From: Thioalkalivibrio thiocyanoxidans ARh2
GTDB lineage: Bacteria; Pseudomonadota; Gammaproteobacteria; Ectothiorhodospirales; Ectothiorhodospiraceae
Direction of reading: 5' to 3'
Assembly (NCBI RefSeq): GCF_000385215.1
Contig: NZ_ARQK01000028.1
Coordinates: forward strand, 1 to 35,088
DNA length: 35,088 nt
Positions 25,871 to 33,791 of the stretch are shown here, in pieces; positions within the stretch are counted from its first letter, which is position 1; each line of letters begins with the position of its first letter. The notes beneath the pieces were generated by a model. That model saw nothing but the letters and a program-made list of their open reading frames with translations. It was not told the origin of the DNA and ran no database searches. A program made the position numbers and the translations under genes.

Positions 25871-28354
25871 ATGCCAAGAAAAAGAAGCAAGGCGCCGGCC
25901 GATCCCAATTTCGAGCGCGAGGCGCAGAAGTACGACAATCCCATCCCCAGCCGCGAGTTCATCCTCGGGCTCCTGCAGGAAGCCGACAACCCCCTGTCCT
26001 ATGACGAGATCGCCGAGCGGCTGGAGATCGCCGACGACGACCGTCTCGAGGCCCTGCGCCGCCGCCTGAAGGCGATGGAGCGCGACGGCCAGGCCCTCTG
26101 CAACCGGCGCGGCGCCTATCTCCCGGTCAACCAGGAAGACCTAATCCGCGGTCGCGTGATCGGCCACCCGGACGGCTTCGGCTTTCTGGTGCCGGACGAG
26201 CAGGACGACGATCTGTTCCTGTCGCCGCGCCAGATGCGCGGTGTGTTCCATGGCGACCGCGTGCTGGCGCGGGTCATGGGCGTGGATCGTCGCGGTCGCC
26301 GCGAGGGCGGCATCGTCGAGGTCCTCGAACACAACACAACCCAGGTGGTCGGGCGCCTGCGCATCGAGGACGGGGTGGGTGTCCTGACCCCGGACAACAA
26401 GCGCATCACGCACGACATCCTGGTGCCGCCCGACGGGCTGGGCGAGGCCGGGGACGACCAGATCGTGGTCGTGCGCATCCGCGAGTCCGCGTCGCGCACG
26501 GCGCGCCTGCGCGGCGACGTGATCGAGGTGCTGGGCGAGCACATGGCGCCCGGCATGGAGATCGATATCGCGATCCGTGCCCACGGCCTGCCGCACGAGT
26601 GGCCAGAAGAGGTTACCGCCGCGGCCGACGAGCTGGGTGCCGAGGTCAGCGAGAAGGCCAAGAAGGGTCGTCTGGACCTGCGCGAGAAGCCGTTCGTGAC
26701 CATCGATGGCGATGACGCGCGCGACTTTGACGATGCGCTGTACTGCGAGCGAGACGGCAAAGGCTGGCGCCTGTGGGTGGCGATCGCGGACGTGTCGCAC
26801 TATGTCGAGCGGGATGCGGCACTGGACCGCGAGGCACGTACGCGCGGGACCTCGGTGTATTTCCCGAACAACGTGATCCCGATGCTGCCGGAGGTGCTGT
26901 CCAACGGACTGTGCTCGCTGAACCCGAACGTGGATCGGCTGAGCATGGTCTGCGAGATGGAGATCGGTGCCCGCGGCGCGCTGAAGGGCTATCGCTTCCA
27001 CGAGGGCCTGATCCGCTCGCATGCGCGCCTGATCTACGAGGACGTCGCCGCGATGCTCGACGGCGATGCGCAATTGCGCGAGCAGAATGGCCACGTCATG
27101 CCCCACCTGGAGACCCTGCAGGAGGTCTTCAAGGCGCTGCACGCCGCGCGCAACCGCCGCGGTGCGATCGATTTCGATACCACCGAGACCAAGATTCTGT
27201 TCGGCGAGGATCGCAAGATCGAGCAGATCGTGCCGACCGAGCGCAACGACGCGCATCGCATGGTCGAGGAATGCATGATCATGGCGAACGTGGCGGCCGC
27301 GCGCTTTCTCAAGAAGCACAAGGTGCCGGCGCTCTACCGTATCCATGACCAGCCGCCGACGGACAAGGTCGACGACCTGCGCGACTTTCTCAATGGGGTG
27401 GGCCTGACGCTCGGCGGGGGCAGCGAGCCGAGCCCCCGTGACTACACCGATGTGCTGAAGGCGGCGAAGAAGCGCCCCGACCAGCAGCTGATCCAGACCG
27501 TGCTGCTGCGCTCGCTGAGCCAGGCAGTGTACGCCCCCGAACTGGACGGCCACTTCGGGCTGGCGCTGGATGACTACGCCCACTTCACCTCACCGATCCG
27601 GCGCTACCCGGATCTGCTGGTGCATCGCGGGATTCGCCATGTGCTGCGCAAGGGCAGCAACAAGGCCTTCCCTTATTCGCACAACGACATGGAATCGCTC
27701 GGCGAGCACTGCTCCATGGCGGAGCGCCGTGCGGACGACGCCACGCGCGACGCGGTCGCCTGGCTCAAGGCCGAATACATGCAGGACAAGGTCGGCGAGA
27801 CCTTTGACGGCGTGGTCTCCGGGGTGACCGGATTCGGGCTGTTCGTCGAGATCAAGGATGTCTACATCGAGGGCCTGGTGCATGTGACCGCACTCGATAA
27901 CGACTTCTACCACTTCGAGCCGTCGCGCCACACGCTGACCGGCGAACGCGGCGGGCGCGTGTTCCGCATTGGCGACGAGGTGCGGGTGCAGGTCGTGCGT
28001 GTCAGCCTGGACGATCGCAAGATCGATCTGGCACTGGCCGAAGAGCCGCAAGCCGAGACCGCGCCGAAGAAGAAGGGCGGCCGCGGTCGCAAGCGCAAGG
28101 ACGCCGAGGCCGTGCAGCCGGCGCCGGAGGCCGCCCCCGAGCAGGGCCAGGACGACGCCCCGCCGAAGAAGAAGCGCCGCCGTCGCGGTGGGCGCGGTCG
28201 CGGCAAGTCGCCGGAGTCCGCCACGGAAGCCCCGACCCCCGAGGCGCCGTCCGCCGACGCTTCGGAAACGCCGTCGGGCACCGATGGCGAGCCCGGTGGC
28301 AAGTCCGGCCGGCGTCGTCGTGGTCGCCGGCGCCGTTCGTCCAGCGCCTCCTAG
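25871..28354 (+). CDS. rnr: Ribonuclease R
   Basis: Processive 3'-5' exoribonuclease that degrades structured RNA, takes part in rRNA quality control and is often cold- or stress-induced. The 827-residue protein has an N-terminal helix-turn-helix-like segment (SREFILGLLQEADNPLSYDEIAERL), cold-shock domains (about 80-215), the RNB catalytic domain with FVTIDGDDARDFDDALY (four-aspartate metal site) and FTSPIRRYPDLLVHR, an S1 domain (about 640-725, GETFDGVVSGVTGFGLFVE) and a long Lys/Arg-rich tail (about 730-827) with repeated KKKRRRRGGRGRGK-like blocks. The tail is typical and probably binds RNA or ribosomes. The ATG at 25871 has only a weak ribosome binding site. rlmB follows after 14 bp. Confidence 0.97.
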   Translation: MPRKRSKAPADPNFEREAQKYDNPIPSREFILGLLQEADNPLSYDEIAERLEIADDDRLEALRRRLKAMERDGQALCNRRGAYLPVNQEDLIRGRVIGHPDGFGFLVPDEQDDDLFLSPRQMRGVFHGDRVLARVMGVDRRGRREGGIVEVLEHNTTQVVGRLRIEDGVGVLTPDNKRITHDILVPPDGLGEAGDDQIVVVRIRESASRTARLRGDVIEVLGEHMAPGMEIDIAIRAHGLPHEWPEEVTAAADELGAEVSEKAKKGRLDLREKPFVTIDGDDARDFDDALYCERDGKGWRLWVAIADVSHYVERDAALDREARTRGTSVYFPNNVIPMLPEVLSNGLCSLNPNVDRLSMVCEMEIGARGALKGYRFHEGLIRSHARLIYEDVAAMLDGDAQLREQNGHVMPHLETLQEVFKALHAARNRRGAIDFDTTETKILFGEDRKIEQIVPTERNDAHRMVEECMIMANVAAARFLKKHKVPALYRIHDQPPTDKVDDLRDFLNGVGLTLGGGSEPSPRDYTDVLKAAKKRPDQQLIQTVLLRSLSQAVYAPELDGHFGLALDDYAHFTSPIRRYPDLLVHRGIRHVLRKGSNKAFPYSHNDMESLGEHCSMAERRADDATRDAVAWLKAEYMQDKVGETFDGVVSGVTGFGLFVEIKDVYIEGLVHVTALDNDFYHFEPSRHTLTGERGGRVFRIGDEVRVQVVRVSLDDRKIDLALAEEPQAETAPKKKGGRGRKRKDAEAVQPAPEAAPEQGQDDAPPKKKRRRRGGRGRGKSPESATEAPTPEAPSADASETPSGTDGEPGGKSGRRRRGRRRRSSSAS

Positions 28355-28368
28355 TCGGGATTCGGAAG

Positions 28369-29124
28369 ATGGGCAAGGGCGGCAAGGGGCCCCGCGGCGA
28401 GTCCTTCGGCGGGATTCACGCGGTCGCCGCCGTGCTGCAGCATGCCCCGGAGCGCGTGCGCCTGCTGCAGCTGGCGAGCGGCACCCTGGAGCCGGCGCTG
28501 GCGCATTTGCTGGAGCAGGCCCAGGCACGTGGGATCTCGATCGAGCGGGCGGGGCGCGACAAGCTCGACCAGCACCACCCCGGGTTTCAGCATCAGGGCG
28601 TGATCGTGCATTGCGCGCCGCGCCCAATGGTGGACGAAAAGACCCTGCTCCAGCGGGTACAGGACGGGCTGGACCTCGTGCTGGTGCTGGACGGAGTGAC
28701 CGATCCGCACAACCTGGGCGCCTGCCTGCGCACCGCGGACGCGGCCGGTGCCGGTGCCATCGTGACACCCCGACACCACAGCGCGGCGCTCACGCCGGCG
28801 GCGATCAAGGTCGCCTCGGGCGCGGCGGAAACCGTGCCGGTGGTCGCGGTCGGCAACCTCGCGCGGACCCTGGCGGCATTGAAGGATGCCGGCATGTGGA
28901 CCGTGGGCCTCGACGGTGCCGCGCGCGAGGACCTTTATGCGGTGGATCTGCGTCCGCCGACCGCAATCGTGATGGGGGCCGAGGGCGAGGGCATGCGGCG
29001 CCTGACCCGCGAGGCCTGCGATCATCTCGCCAGAATCCCGATCGCCGGCACGGTGGAGAGCCTGAATGTCTCGGTGGCGACCGGGATCACGCTGTTCGAA
29101 GCCCGGCGTCAGCGCCGCGCCTGA
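28369..29124 (+). CDS. rlmB: 23S rRNA (guanosine-2'-O-)-methyltransferase RlmB
   Basis: SPOUT-class methyltransferase modifying G2251 (E. coli numbering) in the peptidyl-transferase P loop of 23S rRNA. The 251-residue protein has the N-terminal substrate-binding domain (SFGGIHAVAAVLQHAPERVRLLQL) and the SpoU motifs VLDGVTDPHNLGACLRTADAAG, IVMGAEGEGMRRLTREACD and IPIAGTVESLNVSVATGI, which form the trefoil-knot SAM site. The ATG is 14 bp after the rnr stop, the usual rnr-rlmB pairing. Confidence 0.97.
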   Translation: MGKGGKGPRGESFGGIHAVAAVLQHAPERVRLLQLASGTLEPALAHLLEQAQARGISIERAGRDKLDQHHPGFQHQGVIVHCAPRPMVDEKTLLQRVQDGLDLVLVLDGVTDPHNLGACLRTADAAGAGAIVTPRHHSAALTPAAIKVASGAAETVPVVAVGNLARTLAALKDAGMWTVGLDGAAREDLYAVDLRPPTAIVMGAEGEGMRRLTREACDHLARIPIAGTVESLNVSVATGITLFEARRQRRA

Positions 29125-29136
29125 TACGCTCCAGGA

Positions 29137-29445
29137 ATGTACTTGCGATCCGGTTCCGTGCGGTGGTGGTCGCTGCTATCCCTGCTGATGGCGGCACTGG
29201 TCCTTGCCTCCGTGCAGCCAGCCGCTGTGGCGGCCATCAGCGGTAGCGATCCGGGGTGTGTATGTGTGGATCTCCACGGCGAGCATGGCGCGGAGACGGC
29301 CGACTGCCTCGGTCACGGCTGCTGCGCCGTTCCTCCGTCCTCCAGCCCTCCCGTGGTTTCGGGCCCATTGGTGGCAGCCGCAGAGCCCGGGCCTCTGGGC
29401 GCGAGATCACCCCGCGAACCCCCCAGTCCTCCGCCGAAGACCTGA
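29137..29445 (+). CDS. Small Cys/His-rich exported protein, unknown function
   Basis: 102 residues, not recognised. It has an N-terminal signal peptide or membrane anchor (RWWSLLSLLMAALVLASVQPAAVAA) followed by a compact Cys/His cluster: C41, C43, H47, H50, C57, H60, C62, C63, then a Pro/Ser-rich tail. The cluster could bind a metal in the periplasm, but could equally form disulfides. The start is uncertain: ATG at 29137 has AGGA very close, and GTG at 29158 is an alternative that still keeps the signal peptide. It follows rlmB by 12 bp and ends before an intrinsic terminator, so it probably shares the rnr-rlmB transcript. Moderately supported as a gene. Confidence 0.55.
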   Translation: MYLRSGSVRWWSLLSLLMAALVLASVQPAAVAAISGSDPGCVCVDLHGEHGAETADCLGHGCCAVPPSSSPPVVSGPLVAAAEPGPLGARSPREPPSPPPKT

Positions 29446-29460
29446 CGCGTTTTGTGTCCA

Positions 29461-29491
29461 GGATGTCCTGGCGGACATCCGTTTTCGTTTT
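29461..29491 (+). terminator. Rho-independent terminator after the rnr-rlmB unit
   Basis: GGATGTCC (29461-29468), loop TGGC, GGACATCC (29473-29480), then GTTTTCGTTTTC. A perfect 8-bp stem, a 4-base loop and a T-rich tail make this the clearest intrinsic terminator in the window. Confidence 0.85.
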
Positions 29492-29510
29492 CGAATGAGA
29501 GGAATTCAAC

Positions 29511-29999
29511 ATGCCAGTGAAAAATCGAACCATGGTCCGCCCCCGGACGACCACTATCACCCGGTCCGCCCTGGCCGCCGCTGTCGTGGGGCTGAGCCTG
29601 ATCCTCGCGGGATGTGGCGATGAAGCCTCGGATGCGGTACAGCAGGAGCGCGCGCCCTATCCCATCCAGGGCATTAACATCGAACTGGTGGGGGATCCAC
29701 AGGTCGGGCGGGAGCGTTTCGCGCAGAGCTGCGCCGAGTGTCATGGTGCCGATGCCCGCGGTACCGAGCAGGGGCCGGCGCTGATCCACCGGATCTACGA
29801 GCCGTCGCATCATGCCGACGTCACGTTCTTCATCGCGGTCGAGCGCGGGGTGGTCGCACATCACTGGGAATACGGCGACATGCCGCCGGTTCCCGGTCTG
29901 GATCATCAGGATGTGGCGGATATCGTCGCCTGGGTGCGGCACGAGCAGCGCGACGACGGGATCATCCCGGACGATGAGTGGCCGGTGGCCGAGGACTGA
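29511..29999 (+). CDS. Lipoprotein c-type cytochrome (mono-haem)
   Basis: 162-residue class I-like cytochrome c. The N-terminus is basic, then a hydrophobic segment ending in a lipobox (LILAGC, C35), so the mature protein is probably a membrane-anchored periplasmic lipoprotein. The haem-binding motif CAECH is at C74, C77, H78, and M124 in YGDMPPV is the likely sixth ligand. The helix QDVADIVAWVRHEQ is the usual C-terminal cytochrome helix. GAGAGGAA precedes the ATG at 29511. An acidic tail follows. It is separated from the upstream gene by a terminator, so it must have its own promoter, which I could not pin down. Likely an electron carrier; partner unknown. Confidence 0.9.
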   Translation: MPVKNRTMVRPRTTTITRSALAAAVVGLSLILAGCGDEASDAVQQERAPYPIQGINIELVGDPQVGRERFAQSCAECHGADARGTEQGPALIHRIYEPSHHADVTFFIAVERGVVAHHWEYGDMPPVPGLDHQDVADIVAWVRHEQRDDGIIPDDEWPVAED

Positions 30000-30046
30000 C
30001 TCAAGTGCCGGGAGTCGCGCGATGCCGCGGGCGCGGGCCATCGGGC

Positions 30047-30075
30047 TTGTTGCCGGGGCCCAGTTCGTTTAAGGT
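30047..30075 (+). promoter_or_regulatory. Promoter of the rpsF operon
   Basis: TTGTTG (30047-30052) and TAAGGT (30070-30075) are 17 bp apart, a reasonable sigma-70 match. Transcription would start near 30082, leaving a leader of about 80 bases that contains the structured element at 30112-30160. Confidence 0.55.
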
Positions 30076-30111
30076 ATCGCGCCTTTGCGTCTGCCGGTTT
30101 TCCGGCGGGCG

Positions 30112-30160
30112 GAATCCTTGCCTCACCGCGCCGACGGGAGGCTGATACCCGCAAGGAGTC
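30112..30160 (+). promoter_or_regulatory. rpsF leader element, probable S6:S18 autoregulatory motif
   Basis: GAATCCTTGC (30112-30121) can pair with GCAAGGAGTC (30151-30160), 9 of 10 positions, and the second strand contains the rpsF Shine-Dalgarno AAGGAG. Inside, CCTCaCCG (30121-30128) pairs with CGGGAGG (30135-30141), and the unpaired stretch CTGATACC with an adjacent CCG lies at 30142-30151. A ribosome-binding-site-masking stem with an inner hairpin and an exposed CCG resembles the known S6:S18-binding leader of rpsF mRNAs. A separate GCCGG-TTTT-CCGGC hairpin is at 30093-30106. The motif identity is inference. Confidence 0.6.
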
Positions 30161-30164
30161 GAAA

Positions 30165-30569
30165 ATGCGTCATTACGAAGTTGTGTTCCTGGTCCACCCG
30201 GATCAGAGCGAGCAGGTCCCGGCGATGATCGAGCGCTACAAGGGCCTGGTCGAAGGCCATCAGGGCAAGATCCACCGTCTGGAAGACTGGGGCCGTCGTC
30301 AGCTGGCCTACCCGATCCAGAAGCTGGTCAAGGCCCACTATGTGCTGATGAACATCGAGGCCTCGGAAGAGGCACTGGAAGAACTGGTCAGTGCCTTCCG
30401 GTTCAACGATGCCGTGCTGCGCCACCTGGCCATGCGCATGGAAGAGGCCGTCACCGAAGCCTCCCCGCTGGCCAAGGGCCAGGAAGAGGAAGGTGCCAAG
30501 GGCCGTCGCCGCGAGCGTGACGACGAAGGCGGCCAGGCCGCCTCCGACGACTCGGCCTCCGCCGAGTAA
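30165..30569 (+). CDS. rpsF: 30S ribosomal protein S6
   Basis: Binds 16S rRNA of the platform together with S18. The 134-residue protein begins [26 protein letters not shown] and has [24 protein letters not shown], the S6 core strand pair, then [14 protein letters not shown]. After about residue 97 it has a charged, disordered tail (Glu/Arg/Asp-rich), as in other proteobacterial S6. AAGGAG precedes the ATG and is the part that the leader stem can mask. First gene of the rpsF-rpsR-DUF2232-rplI operon. Confidence 0.98.
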   Translation: MRHYEVVFLVHPDQSEQVPAMIERYKGLVEGHQGKIHRLEDWGRRQLAYPIQKLVKAHYVLMNIEASEEALEELVSAFRFNDAVLRHLAMRMEEAVTEASPLAKGQEEEGAKGRRRERDDEGGQAASDDSASAE

Positions 30570-30611
30570 GTCCCGCCCGCCCGTTGACCGAATTTTCGAA
30601 GGAGATCTGAA

Positions 30612-30836
30612 ATGGCCCGTTTTCCGCGTCGCCGCAAGTACTGCAAGTTCACCGCCGAAGGCATCGATTACATCGATTACAAGGACCTGAACCTGCTGAA
30701 GGGTTTTGTCACCGAGACCGGCAAGATCGTGCCCAGCCGCGTGACCGGCACCAGTGCGAAGTATCAGCGTCAGCTGGCCACGGCCGTGAAGCGCGCGCGC
30801 TATCTCGCGCTGCTGCCGTACAGCGACAACCACTGA
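30612..30836 (+). CDS. rpsR: 30S ribosomal protein S18
   Basis: 74-residue platform protein partnering with S6. The sequence [41 protein letters not shown], split here by its motifs [21 protein letters not shown] and KIVPSR, continues into the basic [18 protein letters not shown] end, which is the universal S18 signature. A strong GAAGGAGAT ribosome binding site is 8 bp before the ATG. It lies 42 bp after rpsF. Confidence 0.98.
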   Translation: MARFPRRRKYCKFTAEGIDYIDYKDLNLLKGFVTETGKIVPSRVTGTSAKYQRQLATAVKRARYLALLPYSDNH

Positions 30837-30867
30837 TCCGCGCTCCGGTTCGCCCGGACGCACGGCC

Positions 30868-31815
30868 ATGCGTGTACTGGCCGAATTCGCGATGAAAAGC
30901 CGGGGCCGCGCCGTGGGCGCGGTCTCCGGTTTTGGCGTTGCGGGGCTCTTCCTGCCGCCGATCGCGATCGTCAGCAGTGCCCTGATTGCACTGGTCGGCC
31001 TGCGTGTCGGCCTTGGGCAGGCCCTGCTCGTCGCCGCGCTGTCGGCGCTAGTGCTGGGGGCCGCGATGTTCGTGCTGATCCCGGAGGCCCCGCCGATGGC
31101 GGGCTTGGCCGCGGGGTTTGTGCAGTGGGCACCCGTGGTGCTGTTGGCCGAGGTCCTGCGTCGCACCGTCTCCTGGCGCATGACGTTGAAGGCCGGCGCG
31201 ATGGTTGCCGGGCTTGGCGTGCTGGCGGTTCATGCCCTGGTCCCGGATCTGCAGACGGCCTGGTCCGAGGCGGGCATGGCCCTGCTGGGCCCGCTGGTCG
31301 AGGGTACCGACACCGGCCCTCAGGAACTGGAGGCCGCGCTGCGCCGCGCGGCGCCCTACCTGACGGGGCTTTTCGCCGGGATCGTGCTGCTGAGCCTGAC
31401 GCTGAGTCTGCTGATCGGTCGCTACTGGCAGGCGCTTCTGTACAACCCGGGGGCATTTGGCGAGGAGTTCCGATCGCTGCAGTTCGGGCGCGCCATGAGT
31501 GGCGTCACCGTCGCCCTGGGGCTGATCGGGCATCTCGGCCCGGTGCCGCTGGCGACCGAGCTGGCGTTCATCCTGGGGGTGCTGTTTTTCCTCCAGGGGA
31601 TTGCGCTGGTGCATGCGCTGACGCATCACCAGAACATGAGCAGCTTCTGGCTGGTGGGTATGTACGTGCTGATGGCGCTGGCCCTGCCCCAGGTGTTTCT
31701 GCTGCTGGCGACGATCGGGGTGATCGATGCCTGGGCGGATATCCGTTCGCGCCTTGGCGTGCTGGGCGGGCGCAAGGGTTCGGGTGACGGGCCGGATGGC
31801 GACAACAATTCGTGA
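30868..31815 (+). CDS. DUF2232 family multi-pass membrane protein
   Basis: 315-residue integral membrane protein with about eight hydrophobic segments. The DUF2232 (YybS-like) family is regularly encoded between rpsR and rplI in Gammaproteobacteria, matching this place. Features include VSGFGVAGLFLPPIAIVSSALIALVGL near the N-terminus, a central PLVEGTDTGPQELEAALRRAAPYLTG loop and the C-terminal ALVHALTHHQNMSSFWLVGMYVLMALALPQVFLLLATIGVIDAWADIR. Function is unknown. The ATG at 30868 is used; ATG at 30892 is possible. It is co-oriented 31 bp after rpsR. Confidence 0.87.
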   Translation: MRVLAEFAMKSRGRAVGAVSGFGVAGLFLPPIAIVSSALIALVGLRVGLGQALLVAALSALVLGAAMFVLIPEAPPMAGLAAGFVQWAPVVLLAEVLRRTVSWRMTLKAGAMVAGLGVLAVHALVPDLQTAWSEAGMALLGPLVEGTDTGPQELEAALRRAAPYLTGLFAGIVLLSLTLSLLIGRYWQALLYNPGAFGEEFRSLQFGRAMSGVTVALGLIGHLGPVPLATELAFILGVLFFLQGIALVHALTHHQNMSSFWLVGMYVLMALALPQVFLLLATIGVIDAWADIRSRLGVLGGRKGSGDGPDGDNNS

Positions 31816-31883
31816 GGCCGGTCCGCGACCGGTGTAGAATGCGCCCTTTTGGGGGCTGACCCAACGTTACAGGAATACTGAAG

Positions 31884-32333
31884 ATGGAAGTCATTCTGCT
31901 GGAAAAGATCGATAACCTGGGTGGTCTGGGTGACCGCGTGACCGTGCGCTCCGGCTTCGCCCGCAATTACCTGCTGCCGCAGGGCAAGGCCAAGTTTGCC
32001 ACCCCGGAGAACATTGCCGAGTTCGAGGCGCGCCGTGCGGAGCTGGAAAAGGCCGCCGCCGAGGCGCTAGCCGCCGCCGAGGCGCGCAAGGCACAGCTGG
32101 AAGGCACCGTGCTGGAGATCACCGCCAAGTCCGGTGGCGAAGGCAAGCTGTTCGGTTCCATCGGCCCCGCCGATATCGCCGACGCCCTGACCGCCAAGGG
32201 CACCGAGGTGGAGAAGAAGGAAGTGCGCATGCCGGAAGGTCCGCTGCGCACCACCGGCGAGTTCGAGGTGGGTCTGCACCTGCATTCGGACGTGGATATC
32301 GAGATCCACGTCGTGGTCGTCGGCGAGGAGTGA
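31884..32333 (+). CDS. rplI: 50S ribosomal protein L9
   Basis: 149-residue elongated protein at the base of the L1 stalk, limiting frameshifting. The N-terminal domain ([36 protein letters not shown], recognised by its segments) is followed by a long connecting helix ([26 protein letters not shown]) and the C-terminal domain ([20 protein letters not shown] ... [15 protein letters not shown]). Length is exact for the family. A TAGAAT -10-like element at 31835-31840 may give it additional transcription; its -35 is poor. Confidence 0.98.
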   Translation: MEVILLEKIDNLGGLGDRVTVRSGFARNYLLPQGKAKFATPENIAEFEARRAELEKAAAEALAAAEARKAQLEGTVLEITAKSGGEGKLFGSIGPADIADALTAKGTEVEKKEVRMPEGPLRTTGEFEVGLHLHSDVDIEIHVVVVGEE

Positions 32334-32406
32334 TCCTTTCCATGTCGGGAGAGTGGCCACAGGTCGCTGATGCCCGGCAGGCTGGCCGGTTCGGGTGCCC
32401 CCGGGC

Positions 32407-33783
32407 ATGAACCGGCCCATGACGCCGAATCCGCGCATCCCGCCGCATTCCGAGGAGGCCGAACAGTCGGTCCTCGGCGGGCTGATGCTGGATAACGCCG
32501 CCTGGGACCGGGTGGCGGACCGCATTACGGATGAAGACTTCTATCGCCACGACCACCGCCTGATCTTCCGGGCGGTGGCCGCCCTGGCCGAACGCAACGC
32601 CCCGTTCGACATGGTGACCGTGTCGGAGCAGCTCGAACGTACCTCCGAGCTGGAAGAGGCGGGCGGTATGGCCTATCTGGGCCGCCTGGCGGCCGAAACC
32701 CCGAGCGCCGCCAACATCGTCGCCTATGCGGATATCGTCCGCGAGCGCTCCATCCTGCGTTCCCTGATCTCGGTGGGCACCGAGATCGCCGACTCGGCCT
32801 TTGCGCCCGACGGTCGGGAATCCAAGGAGCTCCTGGATCTGGCCGAGCAGAAGGTCTTCCGCATCGCCGAGCAGGGCGCGCGCGGGGCTCAGGGTTTTCG
32901 CGGCATGAAGCCGCTGCTGACCGCCGCGGTCGAGCAGATCGAGTACCTCTACGAAACCCAGAATCCGATCACCGGGGTCGCCACCGGCTACGAAGACCTC
33001 GACCGCCTGACCTCCGGACTGAACCCCGGAGACCTGGTGATCGTCGCGGGTCGCCCCTCGATGGGCAAGACCTCGTTCGCGATGAACATCGCCGAGTACG
33101 TGGCGATGAAGAACGCCGAGCCCGTCGCGATCTTCTCCATGGAGATGCCCGGCGAGCAGCTGGCGATGCGTCTGCTCTCGTCGATGGGGCGGATCAACCA
33201 GCAGAAACTGCGTTCCGGCCGCCTGGACGACGGCGACTGGCCGCGGCTGACCAGCGCGGTGCAGATGCTGTCCACCGCACCGCTGTTCATCGACGACACC
33301 CCGGCGCTGTCGCCGACCGAGCTGCGTGCCCGTACGCGTCGCTTGATGCGCGAGCACAAGGGCCTCAAGTTGATCGTGGTCGACTATCTGCAGCTGATGC
33401 AGTTTCCCGGCAGCGGCGAGAGCCGCGCGCACGAGATCTCGGAGATCTCGCGCTCGTTGAAGGCGCTGGCCAAGGAGCTGAGCGTGCCGATGGTCGCGCT
33501 CTCCCAGCTCAATCGCTCGCTGGAACAGCGTCCGAACAAGCGCCCGGTGATGTCCGACCTGCGCGAATCCGGGGCCATCGAGCAGGACGCGGATATCATT
33601 GCTTTTGTCTACCGGGATGAGGTCTACAACGAGGAATCGCCGGACAAGGGCACGGCCGAGATCATCATCGCCAAGCAGCGTAACGGCCCGATCGGCACCG
33701 TGCGCCTGACCTTTCGCGGGCAGTTCACCCGCTTCGAGAACTACGCCCCGGATGTCTACGGCGAGGTCGGCCAGCAGGCCTGA
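32407..33783 (+). CDS. dnaB: Replicative DNA helicase DnaB
   Basis: Hexameric helicase unwinding DNA at the replication fork. The 458-residue protein has the N-terminal helical domain (IPPHSEEAEQSVLGGLMLDN, DFYRHDHRLIF), a linker, and the RecA-like C-terminal domain with Walker A GRPSMGKTSF (215-224), Walker B LIVVDYLQLM, SRSLKALAKELSVPMVALSQLNR and the arginine-finger region DLRESGAIEQDADIIAFVYRD. No intein or insertion. The start is set at ATG 32407; GTG 32395 and ATG 32419 are alternatives with equally weak ribosome binding sites. It follows rplI by 73 bp, the usual order, and alr follows. Confidence 0.96.
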   Translation: MNRPMTPNPRIPPHSEEAEQSVLGGLMLDNAAWDRVADRITDEDFYRHDHRLIFRAVAALAERNAPFDMVTVSEQLERTSELEEAGGMAYLGRLAAETPSAANIVAYADIVRERSILRSLISVGTEIADSAFAPDGRESKELLDLAEQKVFRIAEQGARGAQGFRGMKPLLTAAVEQIEYLYETQNPITGVATGYEDLDRLTSGLNPGDLVIVAGRPSMGKTSFAMNIAEYVAMKNAEPVAIFSMEMPGEQLAMRLLSSMGRINQQKLRSGRLDDGDWPRLTSAVQMLSTAPLFIDDTPALSPTELRARTRRLMREHKGLKLIVVDYLQLMQFPGSGESRAHEISEISRSLKALAKELSVPMVALSQLNRSLEQRPNKRPVMSDLRESGAIEQDADIIAFVYRDEVYNEESPDKGTAEIIIAKQRNGPIGTVRLTFRGQFTRFENYAPDVYGEVGQQA

Positions 33784-33791
33784 CAAGCGGC

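Noticed and set aside
28060-28350. Low-complexity Lys/Arg/Ala/Pro stretch resembling a repeat array
   Set aside because: It is the basic C-terminal tail of RNase R, a known feature of the family.
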